Assembly (NCBI RefSeq): GCF_032075065.1
Contig: NZ_DAMAZC010000082.1
Location: forward strand, 1 to 17,208
Reading direction: 5' to 3'
Source: Atlantibacter sp032075065
GTDB taxonomy: Bacteria; Pseudomonadota; Gammaproteobacteria; Enterobacterales; Enterobacteriaceae
Length of the DNA: 17,208 nucleotides
In this document: positions 1-7,803 of the stretch, piece after piece
Position numbering within the stretch: the stretch's first letter is position 1
Layout of the letters: the number at the start of each line of letters is the position of its first letter
The notes under the pieces: model-generated
The model's input: the letters and a program-made list of their open reading frames with translations, nothing else
Databases searched by the model: none
Told to the model about the DNA's origin: nothing
Made by a program: the position numbers and the translations under genes

Positions 1-1006
1 TCTGCGGGGTGCATTCATCCTGAAGCAGTTCTTTAACCAGTTCACGCCGCGCCAGTAGATTGGGCAGCGAGACATAATCAGTTTTGACCAGGCGCTTCGC
101 CAGCCAGAAGGTGAACGGCTTCATGCGATAGCCCACCACCATCGGGCACTTCGCCAGCATACACTCCAGCGCGGCGGTGCCTGACGCCAGCAGCGCGGCA
201 TCGCTGGCGATCATCGCTTCGCGCCCCATGCCATCCAGCAGGTGGATATGCATGTCCGGCGCGACGTCTTGCTTAATCTTTTCAAATTGCTCGCGACGCT
301 TCGCATTCACCAGCGGCACCACCACCTGCAAATCGGGGAAGCGTTCGCGCAACAGCAGCGCGGTTTTCAGGAAGTCAGCGCTAAGCATTTCGACTTCCGC
401 GCCGCGGCTACCGGGTAACAATGCCAGGCAGTGAGCATCTTCCGGAATGCCGAGTGTCGCTCTGGCCGCCTGTTTGTCCGGATCCAGCGGCATCGCATCG
501 GCCATGGTGTGGCCGATAAACCGACACGGCACGTTGAATCGATCGTAAAACGCTTTTTCGAAAGGCAGAAACGCCAGCACCAGGTCGGTGGCTCTGCCGA
601 TTTTGAAAACCCGTTTTTGACGCCACGCCCACACTGACGGGCTGACGTAATGAATGGTTTTAATACCCTGTTTTTTCAGGTTGCCTTCGAGGGTAATGTT
701 GAAATCCGGCGCATCGATGCCGACAAACACGTCAGGCTTAAGCTCGGTGAAACGGCGGGTGAGATCGGCGCGGATATGCAGCAGGCGGCGCAGGCGGCCC
801 AGCACTTCAACCACCCCCATCACGGCCAGCTCTTCCATTTCGTACCAGGCTTCACAGCCTTCTGCCTGCATTCGCGGCCCGGCGACGCCCACGAAGCGCG
901 CGTCCGGAATGCGCGCTTTTAACGCGCGGATCAGGCCAGCTCCAAGAATATCGCCGGAGGTTTCTCCGGCGACGAGGGCAATCGTTAAGGGTCGTTTTAC
1001 AGCCAT
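1..1006 (-). CDS. lpxB: Lipid-A-disaccharide synthase, C-terminus cut off by the window edge
   Basis: LpxB is a family GT19 glycosyltransferase at the inner membrane. It joins UDP-2,3-diacylglucosamine to lipid X to give the lipid A disaccharide. Reading the minus strand from ATG at 1006-1004 gives 335 uninterrupted codons of the usual ~382; the reading frame is still open at base 1. Visible landmarks are the N-terminal GETSGDILGAG stretch (about residues 14-24), GIDAPDFN with Asp98, a residue reported as essential in the E. coli enzyme, SPSVWAWRQ (about 122-130), LLPGSRGAE, and SGTAALECML in the sugar-nucleotide-binding half. The start codon shares its A with the lpxA stop (TAATG), which implies translational coupling; lpxB is the last of the lpxD-fabZ-lpxA-lpxB run visible here. 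In E. coli rnhB and dnaE follow, but they lie outside the window. Identification is secure; only the C-terminal ~45 residues are missing. Confidence 0.97.
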   Translation of the reverse strand, partial: MAVKRPLTIALVAGETSGDILGAGLIRALKARIPDARFVGVAGPRMQAEGCEAWYEMEELAVMGVVEVLGRLRRLLHIRADLTRRFTELKPDVFVGIDAPDFNITLEGNLKKQGIKTIHYVSPSVWAWRQKRVFKIGRATDLVLAFLPFEKAFYDRFNVPCRFIGHTMADAMPLDPDKQAARATLGIPEDAHCLALLPGSRGAEVEMLSADFLKTALLLRERFPDLQVVVPLVNAKRREQFEKIKQDVAPDMHIHLLDGMGREAMIASDAALLASGTAALECMLAKCPMVVGYRMKPFTFWLAKRLVKTDYVSLPNLLARRELVKELLQDECTPQ

Positions 1007-1794
1007 TAACGAATCAGGCCGCGCGTTGAACGTTCAAAGAACTCGGTGAACGCCTGCACTTCGGGATGTTGTTCAGCCAGCGCAGCGATTTCCGGTTTTG
1101 CTTCATCCAGCGTTTTACCGCTGCGGTACAGCAGTTTATACGCGTTGCGGATCGCGGTGATCGCTTCACGGCTAAAGCCGCGGCGCTTCAGCCCTTCAAT
1201 GTTGACGCCAAACGGCGTTGCATGGTTACCCTGGGCAATCACATACGGCGGGACGTCCTGCGCGACGCCGGAACAGCCGCCGACCATCACGTGAGCGCCA
1301 ATGATGCAGAACTGATGTACTGCGGTCATGCCGCCGATAATGGCGAAATCGCCCAACGATACGTGCCCGGCCAGCGTCGCGTTGTTGGCCAGGATGCAGC
1401 GGTCACCCACTGTGCAATCATGCGCAACGTGCGCGTTGATCATCAGCAGGTTATCGCTACCTACCTTCGTCAGGCCACCGCCTTGCTCGGTTCCACGATG
1501 AATGGTGACGCTTTCGCGGATGCGGTTACGGTCGCCGATCTCCACACGGGTTGGTTCGCCAGCGTATTTTAAATCCTGGTTTACTTCGCCAATGGATGCG
1601 AACTGATAGATCTCATTATCACGACCAATTTTGGTATGGCCGTTAACGACGACATGAGACTTCAGAACAGTACCTTCACCGATCTCAACGTGTGGACCGA
1701 CGATGCAAAACGGACCAATGTGAACGTTAGCGCCGAGAACGGCACCGTCTTCCACAATGGCAGAGGGATGAACAAAGGCAGTTTTATCAATCAC
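1006..1794 (-). CDS. lpxA: UDP-N-acetylglucosamine O-acyltransferase
   Basis: LpxA carries out the first step of lipid A synthesis, moving R-3-hydroxymyristate from acyl carrier protein to the 3-OH of UDP-GlcNAc in the cytoplasm. The 262-residue product has the family's usual length. Its N-terminal two thirds is a left-handed beta-helix of hexapeptide repeats (for example IGPFCIVGPHVEIGEGTVL), followed by a helical C-terminal part ending in STRGLIR. His122 and His125 are present in the AHVAHDC motif; His125 is the known catalytic base. Lys76 lies in QDLKYAGE. The start is GTG at 1794-1792, as in E. coli, preceded by GGGAG inside the end of fabZ. Only 3 bases separate it from the fabZ stop, and its own stop overlaps the lpxB start. 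Sharing hydroxymyristoyl-ACP with FabZ next door ties lipid A synthesis to fatty acid synthesis. Confidence 0.98.
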   Translation of the reverse strand: MIDKTAFVHPSAIVEDGAVLGANVHIGPFCIVGPHVEIGEGTVLKSHVVVNGHTKIGRDNEIYQFASIGEVNQDLKYAGEPTRVEIGDRNRIRESVTIHRGTEQGGGLTKVGSDNLLMINAHVAHDCTVGDRCILANNATLAGHVSLGDFAIIGGMTAVHQFCIIGAHVMVGGCSGVAQDVPPYVIAQGNHATPFGVNIEGLKRRGFSREAITAIRNAYKLLYRSGKTLDEAKPEIAALAEQHPEVQAFTEFFERSTRGLIR

Positions 1795-1797
1795 GTA

Positions 1798-2253
1798 TCA
1801 GCTCTCCCGGCTGCGCGCGCACATCATCGTCGCTTCGCAGACAACTTTGCCATCGACCAGTGCGACGCCCTTAAAGCGCGTCAGGCCACGGCGGGTTTTC
1901 TCAAAGGTGACTTCCATAATCATCTGATCGCCCGGAACAACCGGACGTTTAAAACGTGCTTCATCAATACCCGCAAAGTAGTAAAGCTCGCCCGGCTCCA
2001 GTTTACCCACGCTTTTGAATGCCAGGATACCGGTGGCCTGCGCCATCGCTTCCAGAATCAGCACACCTGGGAAAATCGGTTTACCAGGGAAGTGGCCCTG
2101 GAAAAACGGTTCGTTTACCGTAACGTTTTTGACTGCCCGCAGGAAGCGACCTTCTTCAAAATCCAGCACGCGATCCACTAAAAGGAACGGAAAACGGTGC
2201 GGCAGAAGCTCTAAAATCTCTTCGATGTGCAGAGTATGAGTGTCAGTAGTCAA
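1798..2253 (-). CDS. fabZ: 3-hydroxyacyl-[acyl-carrier-protein] dehydratase
   Basis: FabZ dehydrates 3-hydroxyacyl-ACP to trans-2-enoyl-ACP in each fatty acid elongation cycle, competing with LpxA and LpxD for 3-hydroxymyristoyl-ACP. The product has 151 residues, the normal length, and is a single hotdog-fold domain. The active-site pair His54 (in GHFPGKPIFPGV) and Glu68 (in LILEAMAQ) is intact. The start is TTG at 2253-2251, with AGGA 8 bases upstream; the next in-frame ATG would remove conserved N-terminal sequence, and E. coli fabZ also starts with TTG. It ends in TGA 3 bases before the lpxA GTG, so the two are probably coupled. Upstream, a 114-base spacer with a hairpin separates it from lpxD, the widest gap inside the lpxD-lpxB run. 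Confidence 0.98.
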   Translation of the reverse strand: MTTDTHTLHIEEILELLPHRFPFLLVDRVLDFEEGRFLRAVKNVTVNEPFFQGHFPGKPIFPGVLILEAMAQATGILAFKSVGKLEPGELYYFAGIDEARFKRPVVPGDQMIMEVTFEKTRRGLTRFKGVALVDGKVVCEATMMCARSRES

Positions 2254-2295
2254 GATACTGGTCCTGTCAAAATATACTAAATGGCAATAATAACA

Positions 2296-2330
2296 CGGCC
2301 TGCGGCAATCCAGAGAATGCCAACAGGCCG
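2296..2330 (-). other. Two-tier hairpin in the lpxD-fabZ spacer
   Basis: On the minus strand CGGCCTG (2330-2324) pairs perfectly with CAGGCCG (2302-2296), and within it GGCA... pairs with ...TGCC (2321-2318 with 2307-2304) around a 10-base loop. The fold is a 7-bp stem, a small internal loop and a 4-bp stem. The sequence after it is TGTTATTATT, which is U-rich but not a true U run, so it may be a weak terminator or an RNA processing or stability element. It is about 40 bases before the fabZ TTG. Seen in the sequence; the role is inferred. Confidence 0.6.
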
Positions 2331-2367
2331 ATTAACGTTGTCGCTTGCAGGCGTTAGCCAGGGAGCA

Positions 2368-3393
2368 TTAGTCTTCTTTAATGACTTTTCGCTCAACAGC
2401 TTTCAGGCGTTTATTCATTTCATCAATGTTCATTACCAACGCTGCTGTTTTACGCCAAACCTTATTAGGCTGTAGCGGAATACCTGAAGAGTACACGCCA
2501 GGCTCGGAAATAGGACGCATCACCATACCCATACCGGTCACGGTGACTTTATCGCAGATTTCCATATGACCGTTGATCACGCTGGCACCGCCAATCATGC
2601 AGTAACGACCAATTTTCAGGCTGCCCGCCATGATGACGCCGCCCGCAACTGCGGTATTGTCGCCAATCACGACGTTATGCGCAATCTGGCACTGGTTATC
2701 AATGATCACGCCGTTGCCGATAATGGTGTCATCCAGCGCGCCACGATCGATGGTGGTACATGCGCCGATCTCAACGCGATCGCCGATAATCACCCGGCCA
2801 AGCTGGGGGATCTTAATCCAGTTACCGCGATCGTTAGCGTAGCCAAAGCCATCCGCGCCGATCACAGTGCTGGACTGGATCAGGCACTGTTCGCCAATCT
2901 GGATCTCATGATAGATGGTGACATTCGCCCACAATCGCGAACCCGAGCCAATGCGTGAATTTTTACCCACGAAGCAACCCGCGCCGATAACGACGTTATC
3001 GCCCAGCTCTACGCCGGATTCGATCACCGCATTCGCGCCAACGGAGACGTTGTTGCCCAGCTTCGCGCTGGCGTCAATCACTGCGCTGGACGCGATATTC
3101 TGCGCAGGCTGCGGCGTGGTATCAAGAATTTGGGCCATATGCGCATAGGTCAGGTAGGGATTTTTCACTACCAGCGCCGCGCTTTTGGCGAAAGGAAGAT
3201 CGTCTGCGGTCATGACAACGGCAGACGCCTGGCATGCAGCCAGATGTTCACGGTAACGAGGGTTTACCATGAAGGTGATTTGCCCCTCACCCGCAGACTG
3301 CATTGAAGCAACGCCGGTGATGACGATATCGCCATCACCGTGCAGCTCTGCATCCAACTGTTGGGCTAAATCAGCCAGTCGAATTGAAGGCAT
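2368..3393 (-). CDS. lpxD: UDP-3-O-(3-hydroxymyristoyl)glucosamine N-acyltransferase
   Basis: LpxD adds the second 3-hydroxymyristate, on the amine of UDP-3-O-acylglucosamine, in the third step of lipid A synthesis (after LpxA and LpxC). The product has 341 residues, equal to the E. coli enzyme. An N-terminal uridine-binding domain (about 1-100) leads into a long left-handed beta-helix of hexapeptide repeats (about 100-310) and a C-terminal helix (NKVWRKTAALVMNIDEMNKRLKA in part). His239 of the catalytic QIAHN motif is intact. The ATG lies 3 bases after the skp stop, and its AGG ribosome-binding core is within the skp end, so translation is likely coupled to skp. That arrangement puts a periplasmic chaperone and a lipid A enzyme on one message, as in other enterobacteria. 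Confidence 0.98.
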   Translation of the reverse strand: MPSIRLADLAQQLDAELHGDGDIVITGVASMQSAGEGQITFMVNPRYREHLAACQASAVVMTADDLPFAKSAALVVKNPYLTYAHMAQILDTTPQPAQNIASSAVIDASAKLGNNVSVGANAVIESGVELGDNVVIGAGCFVGKNSRIGSGSRLWANVTIYHEIQIGEQCLIQSSTVIGADGFGYANDRGNWIKIPQLGRVIIGDRVEIGACTTIDRGALDDTIIGNGVIIDNQCQIAHNVVIGDNTAVAGGVIMAGSLKIGRYCMIGGASVINGHMEICDKVTVTGMGMVMRPISEPGVYSSGIPLQPNKVWRKTAALVMNIDEMNKRLKAVERKVIKED

Positions 3394-3396
3394 TAC

Positions 3397-3891
3397 TTAT
3401 TTAACCTGTTTCAGTACATCAGCGGTGATGTCTTTCACATCGCTACCGTTATAAACAACGGTATTGGCGTCCAGCACCAGATCGACATCCTGATCGGCTG
3501 CAACTTTCTTCACTGCCGCCTGAATACGGGAAACCAGCTTGCCGCGTTCTTCGTTAGAACGACGCGCGCGGTCCTGCTCGAACTGCTGGGCTTTAGTACC
3601 AAAAGCCTGGCGCTGAGTCATGATGTCTTTTTCCAGCTTAGTACGATCGCTGGCTTTCATCGTGGAACCATCACGCTGTAAACGCTGCATTTTGGTCTGC
3701 AGATCGCTTTCCTGACGTTGCAGTTCGCTGCCACGGCTTTTGAACTCATTCTCCAGCGTTTTAGAAACGCCAGTATTCTGAGCAACCTGCTGGAACAGAC
3801 TTTGCATGTTCACAACCGCAACTTTATCTGCCGCCTGAGCGGACGCTGCCATTGCTAAACCGAGACCTGCAGCACATAACCACTTTTTCAC
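3397..3891 (-). CDS. skp: Periplasmic chaperone Skp (OmpH)
   Basis: Skp is a trimeric, jellyfish-shaped periplasmic chaperone that holds unfolded outer-membrane proteins on their way to the BAM complex. The product has 164 residues: a Sec signal peptide (MKKWLCAAGLGLAMAASAQA, cleavage expected after residue 20), a short beta-forming segment (KVAVVNMQSLFQQV), a long charged helical hairpin rich in Lys, Arg, Gln and Glu forming the tentacles (about 45-125), and the returning core segment ending in DVLKQVK. The start is GTG at 3891-3889, fixed by a strong AAGGAG 6 bases upstream and by the signal peptide; E. coli skp also begins with GTG. It is 3 residues longer than E. coli Skp, the extra residues falling in the tentacle around RLQRDGSTMKASD. 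It sits directly after bamA, its functional partner. Confidence 0.97.
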   Translation of the reverse strand: MKKWLCAAGLGLAMAASAQAADKVAVVNMQSLFQQVAQNTGVSKTLENEFKSRGSELQRQESDLQTKMQRLQRDGSTMKASDRTKLEKDIMTQRQAFGTKAQQFEQDRARRSNEERGKLVSRIQAAVKKVAADQDVDLVLDANTVVYNGSDVKDITADVLKQVK

Positions 3892-3897
3892 AATAAA

Positions 3898-3903
3898 CTC
3901 CTT
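3898..3903 (-). promoter_or_regulatory. Strong Shine-Dalgarno of skp (AAGGAG) deciding a GTG start
   Basis: AAGGAG is read on the minus strand 6 bases before GTG at 3891. It is the best ribosome-binding site in the envelope run and supports the GTG start, which gives a complete signal peptide. Confidence 0.85.
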
Positions 3904-3946
3904 ACCATCCCATTAGTACCCGAGAGTACCGTTCTTTGCGTGGCCT

Positions 3947-3966
3947 GACGGGTGTAAACACCCGCC
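3947..3966 (-). other. Short stable hairpin in the bamA-skp spacer
   Basis: In the 120-base spacer between bamA and skp, CGGGTG (3964-3959) pairs perfectly with CACCCG (3954-3949) around a TTTA loop, and can be lengthened to 8 bp with one G-U pair. No U run follows on the minus strand, so it is unlikely to be an intrinsic terminator. A role in RNA processing or in setting different bamA and skp levels is possible but inferred. Confidence 0.5.
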
Positions 3967-4011
3967 TAAAGTCATCGCTACACTGCTAATGCATTCCTTC
4001 GCGTCAAACAA

Positions 4012-6408
4012 TTACCAGGTTTTACCGATGTTAAACTGGAACTGTTCTGCACTGTCTCCATCATACTTTTTAAACGGCTGCGCGTAAGAGAACACCAATG
4101 GACCCAACGGCGACATCCATTGCAGCGCGATACCCGCAGACATACGGATGTTGGCGGGATCGCTGTAGTCCGGAACGCCCGCCGCACGCATTTCTGCAGT
4201 GTTATCCCAGTTGGTATCCCACACGGTACCCGCATCAACAAACAGCGAGGTGCGTACCGAGTTCGCATATTTATCGCTGAGGAACGGCGTCGGAGTGATG
4301 AATTCCAAACTGGCGACACCCATCGCGTTTCCGCCTACCGCATCGTCAGATGAACAGTATGCGCTATTTTCGCAATTATCTTCGTTCGGACCTTTATAAA
4401 CTGCTTTAGGACCGATGTTATTTGACTGGAAACCACGTACGGTGCTGGAGCCACCCGCATAGAAGTTTTCATAGAATGGCATCTCTTTGCCGCCCAGACC
4501 ATCGCCATAGCCCCAACGGGTACGACCCAGAACCACCCATTTGTGGTCATCATCAATCGGCACATAGGTGGCCGTATCGAGGGTGAGCTTATAGAACTCG
4601 TTATCAGAACCTGGAATGGTGACCTTACCATTCAGGTTAACGCGCGAACCTTCGGTCGGGAAGAAACCGCGGTCCAGCTTGTTATAAGTCCAGCCGTAGT
4701 TGAAGGTGAAATCATCGGCGGTAAAGCCGCGATCGCTACCGTCTTTCTGACCGAGCGAATCAAGATAACGATCCATCGCAACCTGCGGCTGCATGTTGGA
4801 CAGGTCGTTATGCACGTAGCCTACGCCTGCGCGCAGCGTGTTGTATTCGTTAATCGGGAAGCCCAGCGTGCCGTCTACACCATAACTTTTGTTGGTGTAT
4901 GAGGACAGATCGGCGTCGTCCGCTTTAAAGTCATTATAGAAAATGCGTCCGCCAAGACTAACACCATCCACGGTGAAGTACGGGTTAGTCACGGAGAATT
5001 CAGAATAGGTCTGATAGTCGTTTTTGGTGCCGTTAATGCCAACAGAATAGCCAGTACCTAACCAGTTATCCTGCTGCACGCCGACCTGGAAGCTGACGCC
5101 GCTTTCGGTACCGTAGCCGACGCCGAAGTTGAAGCTACCGGTGTTACGCTCTTTAACCTTGTAAACCACGTCTACCTGATCGGGCTGGCCCGGCACGCGC
5201 TGGGTGTCGGTGTCCACAGTTTCAAAGTAGCCCAGACGGTTCAGACGCTCTTTACCCTGATCGACCAGATCGCTGCCCAGCCATGCGCCTTCCATCTGGC
5301 GCATTTCACGGCGCAGCACTTCATCTTTCGAGGTGTCGTTGCCTTCAAAACGGATCTTGCGCACGTAGAAGCGGTTGCCGGAATCGACGTTCACACGCAG
5401 TTTAACCGTTTTGTCATTCTCGTTGATTTCAGGCTGGGTTTGTACGCGCGGATACGCGTAGCCGTAGCGACCAAGAAGCTTTTTAATGTCATCTTCCATT
5501 TTGGTCACTTTGGTGCCGTTATAGAGCTCGCCCGGCTGCATTTTGGTCAGCGTTTCGATTTCTGCGGAGTGGCCAGCCAAATTGCCGCTCACTTCAACGC
5601 CGGAAATTTTGTACTGATCGCCTTCGGTGACGTTAACGGTCACGTAGATGCTCTTCTTGTCCGGCGTCAGGCTGACCTGAGTCGAATCGATGTTGAAGCG
5701 CGCATAGCCGCGATCCAGATAGTAACTGCGCAGGGTTTCAAGGTCGCCCTGGAGTTTTTGCTTCTGGTATTTACGGTCGCCCACCACGTTCCACCACGGC
5801 ACTTCATCGCGCAACTGGAAGTGAGAGATCAGCTCTTCGGTGGTGAACGCGTGGTTGCCCACAATGTTGATTTGCTGAATGGTGGCGGAAACACCTTCCT
5901 GGAACACCAGTTTCAAATCCACGCGGTTACGCGGCAGCGGGGTCACAACGGCTTTTACGCTGGCGCTGTATTTACCCACGCTGTAGTAGAAATCTTCCAG
6001 ACCTTTTTCGATATCGGAAAGGGTGGTGCGGTCAAGAGATTCGCCGACGCGAACGCCGGAAGCCTCCAGGTTCTGTTTCAGCATATCGTCTTTAACCGAC
6101 TTGTTGCCGGAGAACGTGATGCTGGCAATAGTCGGCCGCTCTTTTACCTGAACAAGCAGCGTGTCGCCGTCGCGCAGTACGCGAACGTCTTCAAAGTTGC
6201 CTGTGGCAAAGAGCGAACGGATCGTGTTACTGATGTCTTCATCATTAACCGTATCACCGACGCGGACCGGCATGCTGAGGAGGGCCGCACCAACGGCGAC
6301 TCGCTGCAGCCCTTCGAAATGAATATCTCTCACTACGAAACCGTCTGCACCGTATACAGTAGCGCTGCTGAACAGCAGCGACGCTATGAGCAATTTTTTA
6401 ATCGCCAT
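4012..6408 (-). CDS. bamA: Outer-membrane protein assembly factor BamA
   Basis: BamA is the Omp85-family core of the BAM complex that folds and inserts beta-barrel proteins into the outer membrane. The 798-residue product has a signal peptide (cleavage expected after residue 20, VYG-ADG), five POTRA domains (about 24-91, 92-172, 175-263, 266-344, 347-421) and a 16-strand barrel from about 424. The conserved VRGF motif of loop 6 is at 657-660 and the C-terminal beta-signal ends FQFNIGKTW. Loop 6 carries two cysteines (679 and 685) only 5 residues apart; by my recollection the E. coli loop is about 12 residues longer with Cys690 and Cys700, which accounts for most of the shorter total length. 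The ATG is 31 bases after the rseP stop; GGAAGAG lies about 12 bases upstream. The gene lies between the stress protease rseP and chaperone skp. Confidence 0.98.
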   Translation of the reverse strand: MAIKKLLIASLLFSSATVYGADGFVVRDIHFEGLQRVAVGAALLSMPVRVGDTVNDEDISNTIRSLFATGNFEDVRVLRDGDTLLVQVKERPTIASITFSGNKSVKDDMLKQNLEASGVRVGESLDRTTLSDIEKGLEDFYYSVGKYSASVKAVVTPLPRNRVDLKLVFQEGVSATIQQINIVGNHAFTTEELISHFQLRDEVPWWNVVGDRKYQKQKLQGDLETLRSYYLDRGYARFNIDSTQVSLTPDKKSIYVTVNVTEGDQYKISGVEVSGNLAGHSAEIETLTKMQPGELYNGTKVTKMEDDIKKLLGRYGYAYPRVQTQPEINENDKTVKLRVNVDSGNRFYVRKIRFEGNDTSKDEVLRREMRQMEGAWLGSDLVDQGKERLNRLGYFETVDTDTQRVPGQPDQVDVVYKVKERNTGSFNFGVGYGTESGVSFQVGVQQDNWLGTGYSVGINGTKNDYQTYSEFSVTNPYFTVDGVSLGGRIFYNDFKADDADLSSYTNKSYGVDGTLGFPINEYNTLRAGVGYVHNDLSNMQPQVAMDRYLDSLGQKDGSDRGFTADDFTFNYGWTYNKLDRGFFPTEGSRVNLNGKVTIPGSDNEFYKLTLDTATYVPIDDDHKWVVLGRTRWGYGDGLGGKEMPFYENFYAGGSSTVRGFQSNNIGPKAVYKGPNEDNCENSAYCSSDDAVGGNAMGVASLEFITPTPFLSDKYANSVRTSLFVDAGTVWDTNWDNTAEMRAAGVPDYSDPANIRMSAGIALQWMSPLGPLVFSYAQPFKKYDGDSAEQFQFNIGKTW

Positions 6409-6439
6409 CGTTGTAATGCGCTCTTCCTAACCTGGCTCT

Positions 6440-7792
6440 CTATAACCGAGAGAAATCATTGAAAAGTGCAAGCCCCATTAACAGCACCAGCAAAATAGAG
6501 CCAATGCGATAACTAAAGTCTTGAACTCGCTCGGAAACCGGCCCGCCCTTCAGCTTCTCTATCGCTAAAAAGAGCAAATGCCCACCGTCCAAAACGGGTA
6601 ACGGGAACAGATTGATAATCCCTAAGTTCACGCTTATCAGCGCTAAGAACATCAGGTAATAGATCAACCCATACTCCGCTGACATCCCTGCCCCTTGAGC
6701 AATCGAAATTGGCCCACTGAGGTTGTTCAGTTTGACATCACCGGTTATCAATTTCCCCAGCATATTGACCGTCAGCTTCATCAACTGCCAGGTTTTATCC
6801 GTGGCTTCGATAATAGCGGCAAACGGCCCATACTGGCGCACTGTTTTATACTCTTCTGGCAGTGGGATCACTTTCGGCACCACGCCGGCAAACCCTTCCG
6901 CCTTCCCATTACCGGCCTTTGTATCCGGGATCAGGGTTACTGACAAGGGACTCCCCTGTCGTTCAATCTCTACCGCAAGCTTCTGCGCCGGGTTGTCGCG
7001 CACCAGCGTGACGAAGGCCATCCAGTTCGCCAGCGGCTGACCATCGACTTTAACGATCCTGTCGCCCGCTTGCAAACCCGCTTTACTCGCTGCTGAATCA
7101 GCCTGGACTTCAGCCAGCACCGGTTCAATCTTCGGTCCGTAAGGTCTGATGCCTAAAGACGCCACCGGATCTTGTTTATCGGGCTCAAAATGCCAGTTCC
7201 TGAGATCCAGCGTTTTATTGGTTTGTTGTGTGCTGCCAAACGGCCCAACGCCCAACGTCACGTTGTCATCGCCGATTTTCGCCACCAGCTCAAGACGAAC
7301 GCTATCCCAGTCAGGCGTTTCGATACCCTCAACGGATTTAAGTTCCATGCCTGGCGCAATTTGTGCCTGCGCCGCAATGGAGTTGGGCGTTATTTCACCA
7401 ATTACTGGCTTAACGCTGGGAATACCGATCATGAAAACCAGCCAGTAGGCGACAATAGCAAACAGGAAGTTGGCTATCGGACCTGCGGCGATGATCGCCG
7501 CACGCTGGCCGACGGTTTTGTTATTGAATGCCTGATGGCGCATTTCCGGAATTACCGTTTCAACGCGCTCATCCAGCATTTTGACATATCCCCCGAGAGG
7601 GATAACGGCGATAACGTATTCTGTGCCCTGACGGTCGGTGCGCCGCCACAGGGCTTTACCGAAGCCGATAGAGAAGCGTTCAACGCGAACGCCCGCTTTG
7701 CGAGCCACCCAGAAATGGCCAAACTCATGCACGGTAATAAGAACACCCAGCGCGATGATGAAAGCGGCCAAATTCCAGAGAATGCTCAGCAT
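6440..7792 (-). CDS. rseP: Sigma-E site-2 intramembrane metalloprotease RseP
   Basis: RseP cuts the anti-sigma factor RseA inside the inner membrane after DegS has cleaved it, freeing sigma-E; it also clears remnant signal peptides. The 450-residue product has the family's normal length. The zinc site is complete: HEFGH at 22-26 in the first membrane helix and LDG with Asp402 in the third (NLFPLPVLDGGHL). Membrane segments are near 1-22, 97-120, 375-405 and 427-446, with two tandem periplasmic PDZ domains between about 125 and 310, the second showing SKAGLQAGDRIVKVDG. The start is ATG 11 bases after the cdsA stop. The bamA gene, itself part of the sigma-E response in E. coli, follows by 31 bases. 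Confidence 0.98.
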   Translation of the reverse strand: MLSILWNLAAFIIALGVLITVHEFGHFWVARKAGVRVERFSIGFGKALWRRTDRQGTEYVIAVIPLGGYVKMLDERVETVIPEMRHQAFNNKTVGQRAAIIAAGPIANFLFAIVAYWLVFMIGIPSVKPVIGEITPNSIAAQAQIAPGMELKSVEGIETPDWDSVRLELVAKIGDDNVTLGVGPFGSTQQTNKTLDLRNWHFEPDKQDPVASLGIRPYGPKIEPVLAEVQADSAASKAGLQAGDRIVKVDGQPLANWMAFVTLVRDNPAQKLAVEIERQGSPLSVTLIPDTKAGNGKAEGFAGVVPKVIPLPEEYKTVRQYGPFAAIIEATDKTWQLMKLTVNMLGKLITGDVKLNNLSGPISIAQGAGMSAEYGLIYYLMFLALISVNLGIINLFPLPVLDGGHLLFLAIEKLKGGPVSERVQDFSYRIGSILLVLLMGLALFNDFSRL

Positions 7793-7803
7793 AGATTATT
7801 CCG

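Noticed and set aside
5440..6462. A 340-codon open frame on the plus strand, opposite bamA
   Set aside because: It lies wholly antisense to the securely identified bamA coding sequence, has no recognisable domain, and such long antisense frames are common opposite genes with biased codon use.
6440..6620. Possible sigma-E promoter for bamA inside the end of rseP (GAACTT near 6623 and a GACTTT-15-TCTAT pattern further down)
   Set aside because: GAACTT has no matching -10 at the right distance and the second pattern departs from consensus in both boxes. A sigma-E promoter is expected from E. coli, but I could not place it.
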